Positions 59,142 through 64,000 of a DNA stretch of 64,000 nt are shown here, in pieces; positions within the stretch are counted from its first letter, which is position 1; every line of letters starts with the position of its first letter. Made by a program: the position numbers and the translations under genes. The notes under the pieces are model-generated. The model was not told the origin of the DNA, made no database searches, and saw nothing but the letters and a program-made list of their open reading frames with translations. This stretch comes from Dryas octopetala (lineage: Eukaryota; Streptophyta; Magnoliopsida; Rosales; Rosaceae): assembly GCA_963921425.1 (NCBI GenBank), contig OY992834.1, positions 2,976,001 to 3,040,000 of the forward strand, given 5' to 3'.

Positions 59142-60387
59142 ATGAATGCTTTTTCACATGTTCCCCCTGGTTTTCGGTTCCATCCGACGGATGAAGAACT
59201 TGTTGATTACTACCTAAGGAAAAAGGTTACTTCCAGAAGGATTGATCTTGATGTTATCAAAGATGTGGACCTCTACAAAATTGAGCCCTGGGATCTTCAA
59301 GGTATATGATGAGTACTCAATCTAATTTATTTATCAAATTAATTAAGAATTTAATTGATTGGACAATTAGTAGTACGTACTAATATTAATATTATTGAAT
59401 TTGAGCGTACAGAATTATGCAGAATAGGGACAGAAGAGCAAAATGAATGGTACTTTTTTAGCCATAAAGATAAGAAGTATCCGACTGGAACTCGAACAAA
59501 TAGAGCCACCACAGCAGGGTTCTGGAAAGCCACGGGAAGAGACAAGGCAATCTATTCAAAGCATGACTTAATTGGCATGAGGAAGACCTTGGTCTTTTAT
59601 AAAGGTCGAGCCCCAAATGGCCAAAAATCTGACTGGATTATGCATGAGTACCGCCTTGAATCCGACGAAAATGGAACCCCACAGGCAAGTACTTATTCAT
59701 TCGAATATTACTATCAATCTCATATATACATTCTTTGCATTCCAATTACTTTGAATGGCAGAGAATGATGGTTGTGGAAATGAATATTGTACATGCATGC
59801 AGGAAGAAGGTTGGGTGGTGTGTAGGGTTTTCAAGAAGAAAATCGCAAGCATTAATCGAAGAATGAGTGAACACGAGTCGCCTTGTTGGTACGAAGACCA
59901 GGTGTCGTTTATGCCGGACTTGGATTCGCCACCAAACCACAACAACTCTAATTCCAATATTAATCTGGCATACCACCACCACCACCTTCCTTCTTATCCT
60001 TGCAAGAAGGAGCTAGACTTACCTTTCCAGGTTCCTCATAATGAGCATTTCTTCCAGCTCCCACTTCTAGAAACCCCAAAACTACTACTTCATCATCATC
60101 AATCTGGCAGCTCGAACTCCTCCATGGCAGCTGGTGCTTATAGCATAGACATTAACAACCAGGCTGATCATGCAGCTTGCACTTTGCAGTCGTCGTCGTC
60201 GTCCCATCATCACCAAAACGTTCATGCACTGTTGTATGCTAATAATAATAGCAATTGTTTTGATCAGCAGCAAGTACTGGTAGATGAAGATCAACTAACC
60301 GATTGGCGAGTGCTTGACAAGTTTGTGGCTTCACAACTCAGCCAGGACCATGATCATGCTTCAAAAGGAAATACCAGCTACTCGTGA
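59142..60387 (+). CDS. NAC transcription factor, VND subgroup, 338 aa
   Basis: DNA-binding regulator. VASCULAR-RELATED NAC-DOMAIN proteins direct xylem-vessel differentiation and secondary-wall genes. Exons: 59142-59301, 59413-59684, 59803-60387. The NAC domain fills residues 6-157: [43 protein letters not shown] and [35 protein letters not shown]...[36 protein letters not shown]. The C-terminal part is low-complexity, His/Ser/Asn-rich, with [16 protein letters not shown] near the end, a motif of VND proteins. I take the ATG giving [11 protein letters not shown], the family's usual start; an in-frame upstream ATG at 59100 lies in the leader intron. The second intron starts GCAAGT after CAG, a GC-AG intron; this keeps GTPQ|EEGWVV in frame. 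Which VND (1-6 type) cannot be settled by eye. Confidence 0.92.
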
Positions 60388-63300
60388 TATATCATATATA
60401 TGGACAATTAAGCAAGACATTAAGTACTCTAATGGTAGCTGATCAACGACAACCACTAGTTGTCAAATGGGTCGATCCAACTGTGGATGTGGTCGACACC
60501 TTGAAATCAATTTATAGTACGTATATATATATATATATATTATATATATAGTAGTACTGATTAATTATGATCTCAGCATTCATGTACATAATAAAACTAA
60601 AACAATATAACTTAAACGTACTCTAATTAGACTCTCAACTCTGAAGCACGCTTCTATCTGTTTGAGTAGTAGTACGTAGTAGTAAGTTAATTGTTTCCAC
60701 CAAACTAGTGATCGATCAGTTCATGATTTTTTATATATACTTGATCTTGTAAGATGGATATATAGTTAGCAGGTGGACTGTGGAGCCGATGATCTGTAAC
60801 AAATGAAGTAATTGAAAAGTTAATTGTTCGGATGTCATGGCATGGCCGGCTTTGTTATGTGGCCTATGGCCTAACAGCCACGTATGCTGTTAATGGCCCG
60901 ATTCAATCGACCAGGTGGTCGATTAATGTAGATATGTTTGTAATATTGTCAACTAAATGATTTAATATCATTAGAATAAAGAATTCGATTAATTCTATGT
61001 CATTCATTTAATATACACGTTTTTGCACAACTATAAACCATGCAAATGGAGCATTAAGCTCATAGTTGTGTGTGTGTTTTTTTTTTAAGAACAACAAAAT
61101 TGAAAAGGCCGGTGAAGTTTGTTAAATATGAGTAAGTAATGCAATGCTTTAGAAAGTTTCCATGTTCAGAGTTGTTATAAAGCACAAATTAGATAACTTT
61201 CATCACACATAAGGTGGTACACTAGGACCCAAAACAATGGCAAGAAGAAAAAAGGTGCAGTAATTACTATATCTATATGATCATGATATATATCCGAGCT
61301 GATCGAGAATAAATGTATATATTACATATGATCGAATGCTTTTCTGTAAAGCTTGGAAAATGCAGATCATATACGTACATTTCATTCTTTTCAAAACGTA
61401 GAAGGCAAGTATGTAATTCAATCAGATTCAGCAACACCATCCATATAATATATATAGTTGGTACCACAGGAAGGTAGGTTTTAATTGCTGACATGACAGA
61501 ATATATATGCTTAGATTCGATAAATTACTGGCACAGTAAAATTAACAACTATTTCTTATCAACTACCATGTAATTAATTAATCAGTAGGACAGATGTATA
61601 GAAGTAACCTAAGTTTAATTAAGGATTTGTTGTTTCATTTATTTTAATGAGCCATAATCGATTTATAGATATTAATTAAGTGTACCCATCATATGGGAAT
61701 TAAGAAGCCTACAAAGACTTGCAATCTGAGTTTCTAGCCGACAGAGAGGCCCAAATATAAGGCTATTAGCAAACGATCGAAAATTACATGTCTATTAATT
61801 GCTGCATTTCCTTTCTCTTATTGGTACCACTAGGAGTTAAAAAGTACTGTTTCCAACTTGAAAACAAAACATGCGACCCACCCTAGAATCCTATATAGCT
61901 AGATCACTAGATATATCAACTGCACTTAACTGAACTTGGAACAATTAATTCTTGAAAAAAGAAATTAAAGAAAAAGAAAAGTTGAATCACTAACCTATTG
62001 CGACCCTTAATCATTATGAACCATCTGAATGGAAGCTAGCTAGTTGCAGTAGTGAGATATTGCAGTTGCAGTGAGGGGTACGGTGGTGAGCTAGCAGTGT
62101 GAGAAAGTGGCTGAAAGCATGCAGCAAAGCAGAGAAATATACCAATTGCTAATAGCTAGCTATTGGGATTGCTAATAGCTAGCTATTGGGATTCAAAGGG
62201 TATATAGATACCCTTTGAATTTTGCACAAACGGATTGCAGTGAAATTTGACAACATTTACTGATCATTATATGTTAAGTGGGTATGTAGATGACTATTTA
62301 CTTGAGGCGCAGTCAAGGTTGAAAGTCCCTTTTAAGCAATGAAAGTTTTGCAGCGACATACTCATTAGGCATGTTCCACAGAGAGAGCCAGAGTCAGAGC
62401 CAGAGAGAGAGAGACAAGTAAATTAAGATGAGAAGGAATCCTAGCTAGGAAAGAAAATTAATTAATATTAGTTAAGAAGAAGAAGTCGGTGCTTCTTTCT
62501 GACCAACAGGAGAATGTTACCCATTTGCATGACATGAATAAACAGGTCAGTAATTAGAGACTAGATCACTGCATAATTAAAGTTTTATATATATTAATGA
62601 ATTTGTCAAATTGTTGTTTGTGAAACAAGGAAGATATCATCATAATTCATAAATATATGCATAATTAAGCAAGGACACCCATAATCAGCATATTAAATAC
62701 TAGTCCCATGTGACGGCTATCATGTTTTTCCGTTTAACCCACAAATTCAACCCTTTCTGATTTCGGTCCCCACCTATCTTTAAACATAATTTTCTTGTTC
62801 ATACTATTATTACTAGTCCTTGATCATCATATTTCGGCTGCAATATGTATCAAAGATAATATATCGATCAGGAAAGAAACCGAAAATTCAAAACTGCAAA
62901 TTTAGTGGGTTTTCCAAATTCTTAGACCAGCTATCAACAGCCTATTAGCTACGCAATAGAATCTTTTAGCCCCCAGAAAGAAAAAAAAAAAAAAAAAAAG
63001 ATTTTTTTTATTTGCTATCAACAAATATGATGGAATTGTGAGACTTCCAGCCTGGCCCAACATTGAATTGGCATCTTTGCTTTAGTTCTCAACTAAGATC
63101 TAAGACTATGGATTATAGTTTGAGGCAAACCATATTAGAGGAAATTGTCATTATTGTTCCACTGGGTCCATACGCCCAAAGCCTTCATGAAACTCTGGGC
63201 CGGTCATAATTAACGTTTTTTAAGGAAGTCAAACATTAACTCATCTTATTCTCATAATCATTAAAAACACAAAAACATATATAAAGCATCAGTAAAAAGA

Positions 63301-63603
63301 AGTCAAATGGTATTGAGAATATGGATTAACATCACGAGTACACATAATTTTAAGAGGTAAGACGCACAAAGAATGATGAATCCCAAATGACCTAAATTAC
63401 AAGGTATGGTATGGGGTATTGCCAGAAACTTAAAAATTGAAGCAAATGTCACCAACACCAACCAACAACAAAAATGTACTGCCATGACTCCATTTGCACA
63501 CCTACACTAAAATGTGTATTTGCAACCCCCAACAATTAAGCAGGAAAAGGCTGCCACTGGTTTTGAAATCATAGAACTTCTCATCAATCACCAAAAAACT
63601 TCA
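60388..63603. other. Intergenic region downstream of the NAC gene
   Basis: 3.2 kb of AT-rich sequence with a (TA)n run at about 60523-60550 and a direct duplication of about 22 bases at 62147-62190 (ttgctaatagctagctattg twice). No gene, RNA gene or element with matched ends was recognised. Confidence 0.45.
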
Positions 63604-63748
63604 TCATCTAAAACTACACACCAAAATAAAGAATGCCATCAGCAGGGAGAACAACTTGAAATTTTCCCTGGAAATTGATGCTGCAGAAGAGTGCTTCTGA
63701 TCCCTGAAGATACCAAAAAACACAAAGGTGATATTAGATTTTTCACAC

Positions 63749-63834
<86 letters not shown>

Positions 63835-64000
63835 TGATTTGTTATGCATACTTTTGCAAGTTCTGTAGAGCACCACAATACAGAACATTATCGGGAGCCT
63901 TAAACTCTGTTTCACCATTCTCCTCAGGATTGACAATTCTCAAATATGTCTCTTGGCCCAGATACCATCTATCAAGGTTTTGTGCTCTAAGATTCCATGT
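63604..64000 (-). CDS. 3' end of an unidentified gene (partial)
   Basis: Two coding pieces. The internal piece (64000-63852, open at the window edge) reads TWNLRAQNLDRWYLGQETYL, then RIVNPEENGETEF and NVLYCGALQNLQ, before a GTATGC donor. The last exon starts at 63703 after TTCAG. The phase set by the donor gives KDQKHSSAASIS... to a stop at 63604. The other frame of the same exon reads GSEALFCSINFQGKFQVVLP then ADGILYFGV and stops at 63614. This looks more protein-like and would follow if the donor lacked one G or is mis-assigned. I do not recognise the family. The intron contains a (TA)n(GA)n microsatellite (63749-63830). Confidence 0.55.
63749..63830 (+). repeat. (TA)n(GA)n compound microsatellite
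   Basis: About 8 TA units followed by about 33 GA units, within an intron of the partial gene at the window end. The Leu/Ser repeat frames over it are artefacts. Confidence 0.95.

Overview
The window is plant nuclear DNA from a eudicot. Evidence is AT-rich intergenic sequence, GT-AG spliced genes, plant-only families (GH9 endoglucanases, PMEI-pectinesterases, a VND-type NAC factor, a non-RD LRR receptor kinase) and dense plant transposons. The mix would suit a woody, outbreeding species (Rosaceae is possible), but the sequence does not prove the species. A 200-base run of N at 43681-43880 is an assembly gap.

Layout. 0.3-6.2 kb: a minus-strand LRR receptor-kinase relic, split inside its catalytic loop by a 4.8 kb non-autonomous LTR retrotransposon (1104-5892, minus strand) with a perfect 5-bp target-site duplication (TSD). 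6.9-8.0 kb: a foldback Mutator-like MITE, whose sister copy lies at 23.9-25.0 kb. 9.1-11.1 kb: a six-exon gene for a Jagunal-like ER membrane protein, assembled here from short exons. 11.9-23.1 kb: three complete minus-strand GH9 endo-beta-1,4-glucanase genes in tandem plus the 3' relic of a fourth. 25.0-26.3 kb: a hAT-type element holding a long purine tract. 28.8-30.4 kb: a PMEI-pectinesterase gene. 31.7-43.7 kb and 44.2-52.9 kb: two near-identical copies of one block, each with the same PMEI-pectinesterase gene. Copy 1 alone has a 3.2 kb insertion carrying a captured CDC48B-like fragment and a hairpin minisatellite. Copy 2 alone has a 202-bp MITE. 52.9-54.8 kb: two related hAT elements in opposite orientation. 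59.1-60.4 kb: a NAC gene of the VND subgroup. The last 400 bases hold the 3' end of an unidentified minus-strand gene.

How the genes relate. The glucanases and pectinesterases are secreted enzymes acting on cellulose/xyloglucan-type glucans and pectin. VND-type NAC proteins switch on secondary-wall and vessel programmes. The region is therefore rich in cell-wall genes, but most of this comes from tandem duplication, and shared regulation is not shown by the sequence.

The strongest observations are: the duplicated pectinesterase block with reciprocal private transposon insertions and a gap at its junction (either a very recent tandem duplication or two haplotypes assembled end to end); the retrotransposon-split receptor kinase; the gene-capturing insertion with a tandem array of hairpin units; a precise intron loss in one glucanase; and a GC-AG intron in the NAC gene. 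I found no evidence of an undescribed multi-gene system. All gene models come from reading frames and splice sites by eye, without database searches.
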